DNA of 64,000 nt, taken from positions 1 to 64,000 of the forward strand of contig JAOPYI010000059.1 in assembly GCA_025964675.1 (NCBI GenBank), in the 5' to 3' direction. Below are positions 1 to 9,171 of the stretch, one piece after another (within the stretch, counting starts at the first letter, position 1; each line of letters begins with the position of its first letter). Made by a program: the position numbers and the translations under genes. This stretch comes from Sphaerisporangium sp. (GTDB lineage: Bacteria > Actinomycetota > Actinomycetes > Streptosporangiales > Streptosporangiaceae). The notes under the pieces are model-generated. The model was not told the DNA's origin. It did not search any database and saw nothing but the letters and a program-made list of their open reading frames with translations.

Positions 1-1
1 C

Positions 2-325
2 GCCGCCGCGTTCGTGCGACTGCGCGCCGAGAGCTGTGGCGTCGGCGAGGCGCTTGGGGGCGCCTGCGGACCTGCCCTCGACCGGTCTCTCGCCGACGTG
101 CGCGAGCGGATCCGGCTCCTGGTCGAAGGCGCGCAAGCGGCCGGGAACATGCGCCCGGACGTTGCCTGGCAGGACGTGCCCTTTCTCCTGGCCGCTGTCG
201 CGACCGGCCCTCATACGATCGGCTTGCAGGCCAACGATCAGCAATGGAACCGCAACCTTCAGATCGTCCTGGATGGGCTGAGCACTACCCGGCCCACCCC
301 CCTGTCAGGAACTCCACCGGGTTAG
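2..325 (+). CDS. TetR/AcrR family regulator, C-terminal part (5'-truncated by window)
   Basis: Open frame from the window edge; C-terminal ligand-domain-like sequence (SLADVRERIRLLVEGAQAAGNMRPDVAWQDVPFLLAAVATGP). Confidence 0.6.
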   Translation, partial: AAAFVRLRAESCGVGEALGGACGPALDRSLADVRERIRLLVEGAQAAGNMRPDVAWQDVPFLLAAVATGPHTIGLQANDQQWNRNLQIVLDGLSTTRPTPLSGTPPG

Positions 326-652
326 GCTGCTGCGGGTCGGGGCTGGTCGTCAGGTCATTCGAGGAGTTTGCCGCCGGTGACCTTCGCGACGGCCTTGGGA
401 TGCTTGGCCCCCGTAGGTGGACTCCTTCACCGCCTTCAGGGCGTGGGTTTTGTCCTCCCTGCGGGTTAACGGCTGGACGGGCGGCCGCGCCGGTGGCCGG
501 GGACGTCACCCTGCTGGTGCTGCAGGAGCAAGGGTCGGTGCTAAAGATTGCTGAGTTACTAAGTTTTGTGATGTAGTCTCCTCGTCGTGGTGAAGAGCGG
601 GTCGTCTGGGTCGTTCGTCACGGGAGTCATGCGAGATGCGAGGAGACGCGTC

Positions 653-1231
653 ATGGCCAAGTTGGAAATCGTCGTCGCGAGCACCCGGCCCGGCAGGGTC
701 GGCCTGCCGATCGGGCAGTGGGTCGAAGCGGAGGCGAAGGCGCACAGTGGTTTCTCGGAGGTCGAGCTGGTCGACCTCGCCGAGGTGAACCTGCCGTTCA
801 TGAACGAGCCCAACCACCCCCGGCTGGCGCAGTACACCCACCAGCACACCCGTGACTGGAGCGCCAAGGTGGCCGAGGCGGACGCCTTCGTGTTCGTCAT
901 GCCGGAGTACAACTACGGGTACAGCGCCGAGCTGAAGAACGCCATCGACTACTTGCACAACGAGTGGCACTACAAGCCCGTCGGCCTGGTCAGCTACGGC
1001 GGCGTCGCGGCCGGCACCCGCGCGGCTCAGATGATCAAGCAGGTGGTCACCACACTGAAGATGACCCCGCTCTTCGAGGCCGTTTCCATCCCTTTCGTGC
1101 GCCAGTTCATCGACGACGAGGACAATCTGGTACCCAACGACGTCATGACCGCGTCGGCCAAGGCCATGTTCGACGAGCTGGTCCGGATGAGCGACGCCCT
1201 GCGCCCGCTGCGCGAGGGTGCGCCGCATTGA
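653..1231 (+). CDS. NADPH-dependent FMN reductase family oxidoreductase
   Basis: MAKLEIVVASTRPGRVGLPIGQW...FVMPEYNYGYSAELKNAIDYL: flavodoxin-like fold and PEYN motif typical of the family. The ORF track start (587) is probably too early. Confidence 0.9.
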   Translation: MAKLEIVVASTRPGRVGLPIGQWVEAEAKAHSGFSEVELVDLAEVNLPFMNEPNHPRLAQYTHQHTRDWSAKVAEADAFVFVMPEYNYGYSAELKNAIDYLHNEWHYKPVGLVSYGGVAAGTRAAQMIKQVVTTLKMTPLFEAVSIPFVRQFIDDEDNLVPNDVMTASAKAMFDELVRMSDALRPLREGAPH

Positions 1232-1243
1232 CAAGGTGACGAC

Positions 1244-1642
1244 ATGAGCGACATGCACACTGTATGCGTACGGTTCCACGCGGCGATCGAGCTGATCGGC
1301 TCCCGCTGGTCGGGTGCCATCCTCCGCGTGATGTTCACCGGGCAGTGCCGGTACGCGCAGATCAAGGCCGCCGTGCCAGGGCTGAGTGACACCATGCTGG
1401 CCCAGCGGCTGCGCATGCTGGAGACCGAGGGGCTCATCGAGCGCCGCGTCGTCCCGGCCTCCCCCGTCCAGGTCGAGTACTACCTGACCGAGAAGGGCCG
1501 CGACCTGGAGCCGGCGCTGGAGGCCGTGATCGCCTGGTCGCACAAGTGGATACCGCTTCCGGACGAAAGCCCCGGGTCCGTGGGCGACATCCCGGATCGT
1601 GATCACGGCCGATCGGAACCCCGGACGTCTTCTACTGGTTGA
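1244..1642 (+). CDS. HxlR family winged-helix transcriptional regulator
   Basis: VRFHAAIELIGSRWSGAILRVMFTGQCRYAQIKAAVPGLSDTMLAQRLRMLETEGLIERRV is HxlR-like. Confidence 0.9.
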   Translation: MSDMHTVCVRFHAAIELIGSRWSGAILRVMFTGQCRYAQIKAAVPGLSDTMLAQRLRMLETEGLIERRVVPASPVQVEYYLTEKGRDLEPALEAVIAWSHKWIPLPDESPGSVGDIPDRDHGRSEPRTSSTG

Positions 1643-1652
1643 ATATGGATTT

Positions 1653-2288
1653 GTGAGTGATCTGTCCGAAAGTGAGCGAACCCGTCACCGGCGGCTCAGG
1701 GAGCAGGGCCGTACCGACCGTGAGGCTCTTTTCGAGGTCCTTCGCGCGGGATTCGTCTGCCACCTGGGCGTGATCGTGGACGGCCACCCGATGGTGGTGC
1801 CCACCGTCTACGGCTTCGACACCGGCCACGTCTACGTGCATGGGTCCGTGGCGAGCCGCAGTCTCACCCCGGCGTCCACGGTATGCGTGACGATCACCCA
1901 CGTCGACGGCCTGGTGCTGGCCCGGTCGGTGTTCGAGCACGGCGTCAACTACCGCAGCGCCATGATCTACGGCGTCCCGCGCGCGCTGGAGGGGGCGGAG
2001 AAGCTGGACGCCCTCCGAGCCCTCACCGAGCACGCCGCCCCCGGCCAGTGGGAGTACGCGAGGCAGCCGAACCGCAAGGAGCTGGCCGCCACCACGATCC
2101 TCGCGATCTCCCTTGAGGAGGCCTCGGTCAAGGTGCGGCAGGGCCCGCCGGACGACGCCGACGACCCCCATGACGTGTGGGCCGGGGTGCTGCCGCTGGC
2201 GCATTCGTGGCAGCCCCCGGTCACCGACCCCCTGGCGACCCGCCCCGTCCCCGACCACGTACGGAACCGCGCCGGAACACCCTTCTAG
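1653..2288 (+). CDS. pyridoxamine 5'-phosphate oxidase family protein
   Basis: FHLGVIVDGHPMVVPTVYGF...VYVHGSVASR split-barrel flavin-binding motifs; GTG start inferred. Confidence 0.8.
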   Translation: MSDLSESERTRHRRLREQGRTDREALFEVLRAGFVCHLGVIVDGHPMVVPTVYGFDTGHVYVHGSVASRSLTPASTVCVTITHVDGLVLARSVFEHGVNYRSAMIYGVPRALEGAEKLDALRALTEHAAPGQWEYARQPNRKELAATTILAISLEEASVKVRQGPPDDADDPHDVWAGVLPLAHSWQPPVTDPLATRPVPDHVRNRAGTPF

Positions 2289-2455
2289 ACGGCCTGTCGT
2301 GGCATCGGCAGGACGGCCCGCGGGCCACCGGATGCGCCGGAAGTGATAACAACCGCCCGCAGCACCATGTGAAAACTACGTAGAAATTGTCTTATTTCGC
2401 GTATATAACCAGGACTCACCATCCCGCGAAGACAGCGGGATCCAAGGAGGAGTCC

Positions 2456-3208
2456 ATGAGAGTACTTGCCCGGAATCTGATGGTCGGGGCCGCCTCTGCG
2501 GTGCTGCTGGGCGGGCTGGTGACCCCCGCCCAGGCAGCCGCGTACGACTACCACCCGAGCGACGCCGACTGGTCCGACTGCCCCAAGCTCCCGCAGCACG
2601 CCAAGAGCGACACCTGGAGCTGCATCTTCATCATCACGGTAGGCGGCACCATGAAGCTCGGGAAGATCGAGCAGGACATCTCCCAGCCGCTGCGGATCAC
2701 CGTCGCCCAAGGCAAGCTTGACGACGGCAGCTCGGCCGCGGCCTTCGGCAGCGTGAAGGGCGACCGCATGAAGGTGCCGGGCGGCCTGATCGGCAAGCCG
2801 TTCGAGGTGCCGAAGCTCACCGATGTCTACGTCGAGACCCAGGGGACCGGGAAGGTCGACGCCGGCCCGATCTTCCCCACCAACGTCGGCATCAAGCTCC
2901 GCATGATCCAGAGCCTGCTCGGCAAGAAATGCTACATCGGCAGTGACGCGAACCCGATCGTGCTCAGACCCGAGGTGACCTCGCTGGACCTCACCTCCAT
3001 CGACGGAGTCGCCGTCTTCAAGGTCGCGGCCAAGGACACGGGCTTCGCCGTGCCAAGGGCGAGTGGGTGCGGTCTGAACTGGGGCCTGGTGAACACCGCC
3101 GTGAACCTGCGGGCGGGACTGCCCTCGCCGAGCGGAAACAACTCCGCGGACTTCCAGTGGTTCGTCCGGGGCAAGTCCTACACCGAGCTGCCCGGCCTGG
3201 CCTCCTGA
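2456..3208 (+). CDS. secreted protein of unknown function
   Basis: AAGGAGG ribosome-binding site upstream of ATG; Sec-type signal peptide MRVLARNLMVGAASAVLLGGLVTPAQAAA. Confidence 0.75.
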   Translation: MRVLARNLMVGAASAVLLGGLVTPAQAAAYDYHPSDADWSDCPKLPQHAKSDTWSCIFIITVGGTMKLGKIEQDISQPLRITVAQGKLDDGSSAAAFGSVKGDRMKVPGGLIGKPFEVPKLTDVYVETQGTGKVDAGPIFPTNVGIKLRMIQSLLGKKCYIGSDANPIVLRPEVTSLDLTSIDGVAVFKVAAKDTGFAVPRASGCGLNWGLVNTAVNLRAGLPSPSGNNSADFQWFVRGKSYTELPGLAS

Positions 3209-3540
3209 CCGTACGCGAGCGACGGAAGGCCAGGCGCCCCAAGCGGCCTCCGCGCCAGCACGTCGGCTGGCCGGCCTGTACGTGTTGGCGCGGGGCCCGG
3301 CGCCCGGCTTCTACCCCTCGACGGTGAACAGCATCAGGAGGCACGTTTGCCGGAAAGCATCTATAAAGCGGATTTATAGAGACTTATCCAGCTGTAGCAT
3401 TCTCTGTTTAGTTGCCCTACTATTGCCCCGTGACACCGATAGGTGAGCGGATTCGCGGCATTCGCCCGCGACAAGTGCCACACCAGCGAGAGCGTCTTAC
3501 GACCCGCCCATTTCCCCGGGACGACCGAGCACCCTTACGC

Positions 3541-4542
3541 GTGAGCGTGATGTCGGAGTCGACTTTCACCGTGCGGGGCCACGGCGTGCACAGCGTGTTC
3601 GAGGAAAGTATCCGAGCGATAAATCAGATGCCGGATTTCGAGCGCGTTTCCGGGATACGCGCCTACGGCAGGAACGTCGTCCTCCACGTGCACACGATGG
3701 GCCCGTTCGCCGCGATGCGGATGCTGGCCCATCGCGGTCCGCGCCTGATCAGCGCCCATATCACGCCGGAGTCGTTCTTCGGCAGCATCAAGGGCGCCCA
3801 TGTGATCCGCGGCTTCGTCCGCTGGTACATGAGATCCGTTTTCGACCTCGCCACCCTCGTGCTGTCGGTCAGCAAGGCGACGACGGTGGAGCTCGAAGAC
3901 CTCGGCGTGCGCGGGCCGATCCTTGCGACGGCCAACGCGATAGATGAGAAACGCATCAAGCCGCTTTCCCTGCGGCGTGACGAGCTGCGCCGCGAGTTCC
4001 AGTGGGACGATCGGCCGGTCGTTCTCGGAGTAGGCCAAATACAGCCGAGAAAAGGCGTCGACGAGTTCGTCGGCTGCGCCCGCCGCCTTCCGCATCTGCG
4101 ATTCGTCTGGGTGGGCGGAATGCAGTTCGGCCTGCTGTCCGACGCGCGCGATTACCTCACCCGCCTGCGCGCGGAGGCACCCGGAAACGTGACGTTCACG
4201 GGCCTGGTCCCGAGGGATGACGTCTTCAAGTACTGCGCGGCGGCCGATGTGTTCTTCCTGCCGTCCAAGCACGAGACGTTCGGGCTGGCCACGCTGGAGG
4301 CCGCCACCGCGGGGCTCCCACTGGTGCTGACCGACCTGCCTTGCTACCAGGAATGGCTGAAGGACGCCTACCTGCACGGGGAGACGGTGGATGAGTACGT
4401 CGAGGTGCTCAGAAGTCTCGAGGACGTGAGCGTGCGCGAGAAGTGGGCCGCGCGAGCCTCGCGGACCGCGGTCGGCTACGACTCGCGGATGCTCAGCGAC
4501 GGCCTGCGTGAGGCGTACCTCCTCGCGGCGGCACGGCGTTGA
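3541..4542 (+). CDS. GT4-family glycosyltransferase
   Basis: VVLGVGQIQPRKGVDEFVGCARRLP...VFFLPSKHETFGLATLEAATAGLPLVLTD is a GT-B/GT4 C-domain signature. Start (GTG 3541 or ATG 3550) uncertain. Confidence 0.85.
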   Translation: MSVMSESTFTVRGHGVHSVFEESIRAINQMPDFERVSGIRAYGRNVVLHVHTMGPFAAMRMLAHRGPRLISAHITPESFFGSIKGAHVIRGFVRWYMRSVFDLATLVLSVSKATTVELEDLGVRGPILATANAIDEKRIKPLSLRRDELRREFQWDDRPVVLGVGQIQPRKGVDEFVGCARRLPHLRFVWVGGMQFGLLSDARDYLTRLRAEAPGNVTFTGLVPRDDVFKYCAAADVFFLPSKHETFGLATLEAATAGLPLVLTDLPCYQEWLKDAYLHGETVDEYVEVLRSLEDVSVREKWAARASRTAVGYDSRMLSDGLREAYLLAAARR

Positions 4543-4707
4543 CGGCGCAGCCGCGCCCCAAGCCGGGCGATGCCGGAAACATGCCGTTTCGGTTTCACAA
4601 CGCTTTTGCGGTACATCCGCCTGAGCTGCAAAGAGCCTGAAAGATCACCCCTTGTGATGCCATAACTCGGTACCCATGGACGGGCCGCCGGCATCGAAAG
4701 GGCTGAT

Positions 4708-6261
4708 ATGAAGAAGACCGTCGCCACGCTGGCCATTGCCGGCGTCGGTCTGAGCGTCATGCTCAGCGCGCTCCCAGCCGAGGCCGCACCGAACACCCGC
4801 ACCTCCCCCGCCACCGTCGCCTGGGCACCCTGCACGGGCGACCTCGGGGGACTGGAGTGCGCCAAGATCCCGGTGCCGCTGGACTACGCGCGACCGGGAG
4901 GCAAGAAGATCACCCTCGCGCTCAGCCGCAAGAAGCACACCGTGTCAGAGGACAAGTACCAGGGCATCCTGGTGCTGAACCCCGGCGGACCCGGCGGCAG
5001 CGGGCTGTCCATGCCGACCTGGTTCGAGGGGAGCGCCGCGCAGGACGCCTCGGACGCCTACGACCTCATCGGATTCGACCCGCGCGGGGTCGGCCAGAGC
5101 GAGCCGAGGCTCGTCTGCGGCTCCGACTACGACGCCGCGGTCCGCCCGGACTACGTTCCCGCCAAGTACAGCGAGGAGCAGGCCTGGCTCGCCCGGGCCA
5201 AGGACTTCTCCCAGAAGTGCGGCAATGCCTTCGGCGGCCTCCTGCCGTACATGAAGACCGTGGACTCGGCCCGCGACCTGGACTCCATCCGCAAGGCGCT
5301 CGGCCAGCGGAAGCTGAACTACCTCGGCTACTCGTGGGGCACCTACCTCGGCGCGACCTACGCCACGCTGTTCCCCTCGAAGGTGCGGCGGCTCGTGCTG
5401 GACAGCATCGTGCGGCCGAGCGGCGTCTGGTACGACGACAACCTCGACCAGGACCGCGCCTTCGAGACTCGCGCCAAGGACTTCTTCGCCTGGACGGCCA
5501 AGTACGACGCGGCCTACCACCTGGGCACGACCGAGGCCGCCGTAGAGAAGAAGTACTACGAGATCCGGGGCAAGCTGAAGGCCGCCCCGGCGCAGGACAG
5601 GGTCGGCCCGGACGAGCTGGACGACACCTACCTGGTAGGCGGCTACACCAACTCGGTGTGGCACTACCTGGCGAGCGGCCTGTCGCAGTACGCCGCCGGC
5701 AGCGCCGACTTCCTGGTCGTGCTGTACGACGCCTTCGCCGCCACGTCCGACGACAGCGGCCACGCGCTGTACCTCGCGACGTCCTGCACGGACGCGAAGT
5801 GGCCGGCGAACTGGGCCAAGTGGCACCGCGACAACTGGGCGACGTACGCCGACGCGCCGTTCATGACGTGGGGCAACGCCTGGTTCAACGCGCCGTGTGC
5901 CGGCTGGCCCGCCAAGGCGGGACGTCCGGTGTCCATCTCCGGGCGCGGGCTGCCGCCCGTGCTGCTGTTCCAGGCCACCAAGGACGCCGCCACGCCGTAC
6001 TCCGGCGGGGTCGAGATGCACCGGCTCCTGCCCTCGTCGCGGCTGGTCGTCGAGCAGGGCGGCGGGAACCACGGCATCACCCTGACCGGCAACGAGTGCC
6101 TCGACGGGCACCTCGGGGCGTACCTGGCCGACGGCACGGTGCCGCCGAGCAGGCGCGGCCCCGACGCCACCTGCGCGACGCTGGGCGACCCCGCGCCGCC
6201 GACGGCGGACCTCAACGCCCGCTCGGCCACTCGCCTGCCGGACGTCCGCGTCCGCCGATAG
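4708..6261 (+). CDS. secreted alpha/beta-hydrolase, tripeptidyl aminopeptidase-like
   Basis: Signal peptide; LNPGGPGGSG, GFDPRGVGQSEP and nucleophile elbow GYSWGTYLG; C-terminal GGGNHG. Confidence 0.9.
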   Translation: MKKTVATLAIAGVGLSVMLSALPAEAAPNTRTSPATVAWAPCTGDLGGLECAKIPVPLDYARPGGKKITLALSRKKHTVSEDKYQGILVLNPGGPGGSGLSMPTWFEGSAAQDASDAYDLIGFDPRGVGQSEPRLVCGSDYDAAVRPDYVPAKYSEEQAWLARAKDFSQKCGNAFGGLLPYMKTVDSARDLDSIRKALGQRKLNYLGYSWGTYLGATYATLFPSKVRRLVLDSIVRPSGVWYDDNLDQDRAFETRAKDFFAWTAKYDAAYHLGTTEAAVEKKYYEIRGKLKAAPAQDRVGPDELDDTYLVGGYTNSVWHYLASGLSQYAAGSADFLVVLYDAFAATSDDSGHALYLATSCTDAKWPANWAKWHRDNWATYADAPFMTWGNAWFNAPCAGWPAKAGRPVSISGRGLPPVLLFQATKDAATPYSGGVEMHRLLPSSRLVVEQGGGNHGITLTGNECLDGHLGAYLADGTVPPSRRGPDATCATLGDPAPPTADLNARSATRLPDVRVRR

Positions 6262-6335
6262 CCGCGACGGCGGTCCCGGTAGCGCCAACCGGCAACGCCG
6301 GACAGCGCCACCGAATCGACGGACCGTCCCCAGCA

Positions 6336-6375
6336 CCGTTGACGGGCGCCCAGCCTGCCGGGCACCCGTCAACGG
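6336..6375 (+). terminator. candidate intrinsic terminator hairpin
   Basis: 11-bp perfect stem CCGTTGACGGG (6336-6346) / CCCGTCAACGG (6365-6375) after the aminopeptidase stop. Confidence 0.6.
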
Positions 6376-6475
6376 CGACCCGGCGGGCGCATCGCCCCCC
6401 GGACGGCCAGGTATGCCCACCTGTGGGGTGGGCAAGACACAGGTGTCCCCACTGTCAGCGAACCGGGAATCCCAT

Positions 6476-7531
6476 ATGACCCGAATTGCCGCTGTCCGCG
6501 GTGCCCTTCCTCCGAACCGCTACCCCCAGGCCGAGATCACGGACACGTTCGCACGGATATGCCTCCCCCCGGGCACCGACCGGCGGCTGCTCGACCGGGT
6601 GCACACCGCGGCCCGCGTCGGCCACCGCAACCTGGTGCTGCCGCTCGACCAGTACGCCAAGCTGGACGGCTTCGGGATGGCCAACGAGATCTTCATCGAG
6701 GCGGCGGTCGACCTGGGCGCCGAGGCGGTGGGGGCCGCACTGGACGCGGCCGGGCTGACCCCCGGCGACGTGGACATGATCATGTTCACGTCGGTGACCG
6801 GCATCGCCGCGCCTTCGGTGGACGCCAGGCTCGTCGGCAGGCTCGGGCTCCGGCCCGACGTCAAGCGCGTGCCGGTGTTCGGCCTCGGGTGCGTCGCCGG
6901 CGCGGCGGGGATCGCCCGCCTCCACGACTACCTGCGCGGATGGCCCGGCCACGTCGCCGTGCTGCTCTCGGTCGAGCTGTGCTCGCTCACCCTGCAACGC
7001 GGCGACGCCACTCCCGTCAACCTCGTGGCCAGCGGGCTCTTCGGCGACGGCGCCGCTGCCGTGGTGACCTGCGGCGCCGAGCGTGCGGCGGGGCCCGGCC
7101 CCACCGTGGTGGCCACCCGCAGCCACCTCTACCCCGACTCGGAGTCGGTGATGGGCTGGGACGTCTCCGACACCGGTTTCCGCGTGGTGCTCGACACGAG
7201 CGTCCCCGACGTCGTACGCACCTACCTCGCGGACGACGTGCACGGCTTCCTCGGCGACCACGGGCTGACGACCCGCGACGTGACCGCCTGGGTCTGCCAT
7301 CCGGGCGGCCCGAAGGTCCTGGAGTCCGTCGCCGAGACCCTTGACCTGCCCGACGGGGCGCTTGACCTCACCTGGCGCTCGCTGGAGGCCAACGGCAACC
7401 TGTCGTCGTCCTCCGTGCTGCACGTCCTGCGCGACACGCTGGCGCTGCGCCCGCCGCCACCAGGCAGCCCGGGGCTGCTCATCGCGATGGGGCCCGGGTT
7501 CTGCTCCGAGCTCGTCCTGCTCCGCTGGTAG
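6476..7531 (+). CDS. type III polyketide synthase (chalcone/alkylpyrone-resorcinol synthase family)
   Basis: Catalytic triad contexts: GLGCVAGAAG (Cys), VCHPGGPKVLE (His), EANGNLSSSSVLHVL (Asn); GPGF near the C-terminus. Confidence 0.95.
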   Translation: MTRIAAVRGALPPNRYPQAEITDTFARICLPPGTDRRLLDRVHTAARVGHRNLVLPLDQYAKLDGFGMANEIFIEAAVDLGAEAVGAALDAAGLTPGDVDMIMFTSVTGIAAPSVDARLVGRLGLRPDVKRVPVFGLGCVAGAAGIARLHDYLRGWPGHVAVLLSVELCSLTLQRGDATPVNLVASGLFGDGAAAVVTCGAERAAGPGPTVVATRSHLYPDSESVMGWDVSDTGFRVVLDTSVPDVVRTYLADDVHGFLGDHGLTTRDVTAWVCHPGGPKVLESVAETLDLPDGALDLTWRSLEANGNLSSSSVLHVLRDTLALRPPPPGSPGLLIAMGPGFCSELVLLRW

Positions 7532-7595
7532 CGGCGGAGTGTCGCCGGCGCCGCAAGCCGTCCCCCTGATCATCGGACCCGTATCGTTTCAGGAC

Positions 7596-8153
7596 ATGTC
7601 CACCTGGTACCTGCTGCTCGTCCTCCTCGTCGGCGTGGAACGTCTCGCCGAGCTCATCGTCGCCCGCCGCAACGCGCGCTGGAGCCTTGCCAAGGGCGGC
7701 CGGGTCTTCGGACGCGGTCACTATCCCTGGATGGTCGCCCTGCACACCGGCCTGCTCGCCGGCTGCCTGCTGGAGGCCGGACTCGCGGACCGGCCATTCG
7801 TACCGGCCGTGGGCTGGCCGATGCTGGCCCTTGTCGTCGCAGCCCAGGCCCTGCGCTGGTGGTGCATCACCTCGCTCGGTCCCCAGTGGAACACCGAGGT
7901 CATCGTGGTGCCGGGCCTGGCGCTGGTCACGCGGGGGCCGTACCGCCTGCGCTGGCTTCGACACCCGAACTACGTGGCGGTGGCCGTGGAGGGCGCGGCG
8001 TTGCCGCTGGTCCACGGTGCCTGGATGACCGCCGTGGTGTTCACCGTGCTCAACGCCGCGCTGATGGTGGTGCGGATCCGCTGCGAGAACACCGCGCTGG
8101 CCTCTCTGGCGAGGGAACCGGGGGGCGCCGCCGCGGGCGAGGCGGCGGCGTGA
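7596..8153 (+). CDS. isoprenylcysteine carboxyl methyltransferase (ICMT)-like membrane methyltransferase
   Basis: Multi-TM protein with TRGPYRLRWLRHPNYVAVAVEG and terminal IRCENTAL; lies between the type III PKS and an FAD enzyme. Confidence 0.85.
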   Translation: MSTWYLLLVLLVGVERLAELIVARRNARWSLAKGGRVFGRGHYPWMVALHTGLLAGCLLEAGLADRPFVPAVGWPMLALVVAAQALRWWCITSLGPQWNTEVIVVPGLALVTRGPYRLRWLRHPNYVAVAVEGAALPLVHGAWMTAVVFTVLNAALMVVRIRCENTALASLAREPGGAAAGEAAA

Positions 8154-9163
8154 TCGACGTCCTGGTCGCCGGGGGTGGCCCCGCGGGCCTGGCGACCGCC
8201 ATCCACGCCGCGCTGGCCGGGATGGAGGCGGTGGTGGTGGAGCCCCGGCCGGCTCCGGTGGACAAGGCCTGTGGTGAGGGCCTGATGCCCACCGGGGTCA
8301 CGGCCTTGCGGTCCCTCGGCGTGCGGGTGGAGGGACGGCCGCTGCGCGGGATCCGCTACGTCGACGAGCGCCACCGCGTGGAGGCGGCGTTCCGGGACGG
8401 CCACGGGCTCGGCGTGCGGCGCACCTCCCTGCATGCCGCCCTTGCCGAGCGTGCCGCGGACGTCGGCGTGAAGGTCGTCCATGGGCGGGTCTCAGGCGTG
8501 CGCCAGCACGCGGACTCGGTCGAGGCGGCCGGGATGCGGGCCCGCTGGCTGGTCGCCGCCGACGGGCTGCACTCCCCCTTGCGGGGCCTGCTCGGGCTGG
8601 AGCTGCCGAGCCGCGCACCGCGCCGGTACGGGCTGCGCAGGCACTACCAGGTCGCCCCCTGGGCGGACTTCGTCGAGGTGCACTGGGCGGCGCGCGGGGA
8701 GGCGTACGTGACGCCGGTGGGCGAGGACCTCGTCGGCGTGGCCGTGCTGAGCTCGGAGCGCCGGGGTTACGACGAGCACCTCGCGGGGTTCCCGGCGATC
8801 CTCGCCCGCCTGGAAGGCCCGGCCGCGACCACGGTGCGCGGGGCAGGGCCGCTGCGGCAGCGCGTCCGCGCCCGCGTCGCCGGCCGGGTGCTGCTGGTCG
8901 GCGACGCGGCGGGGTACATGGACGCGCTCACCGGCGAGGGGGTGTCGCTCGGGCTGCTGTCGGCGCGGGCCCTCGTCGGCTGCCTGCGCGCCGGGCGTCC
9001 CGAGGCGTACGAGCGCGCGTGGCGGCGCCTGTCCCTGCGTCACCGGGTGCTGACCGGGGCGCTGCTCGCCGCCCGCGGGGCCCCCGGGTCGGCGCAGCTC
9101 ATCGTGCCGGCCGCGCGCCGCCTCCCCGCCGTCTTCGCGGCCACCGTGAACGCCCTCGCCTGA
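8150..9163 (+). CDS. FAD-dependent oxidoreductase (geranylgeranyl-reductase/PHBH-like)
   Basis: VLVAGGGPAGLATAIHAALAG Rossmann motif, GLMPTGV, VLLVGDAAGYMDALTGEGVSLG; GTGA overlap with the upstream gene. Confidence 0.9.
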   Translation: MIDVLVAGGGPAGLATAIHAALAGMEAVVVEPRPAPVDKACGEGLMPTGVTALRSLGVRVEGRPLRGIRYVDERHRVEAAFRDGHGLGVRRTSLHAALAERAADVGVKVVHGRVSGVRQHADSVEAAGMRARWLVAADGLHSPLRGLLGLELPSRAPRRYGLRRHYQVAPWADFVEVHWAARGEAYVTPVGEDLVGVAVLSSERRGYDEHLAGFPAILARLEGPAATTVRGAGPLRQRVRARVAGRVLLVGDAAGYMDALTGEGVSLGLLSARALVGCLRAGRPEAYERAWRRLSLRHRVLTGALLAARGAPGSAQLIVPAARRLPAVFAATVNALA

Positions 9164-9171
9164 CCCGTGGC

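Noticed and set aside
42-652. Imperfect palindromes before the FMN reductase/HxlR genes (around 550-580)
   Set aside because: The AT-rich stretch ttactaagttttgtgatgtag could hold an HxlR site, but arms match over only 3-4 bases.
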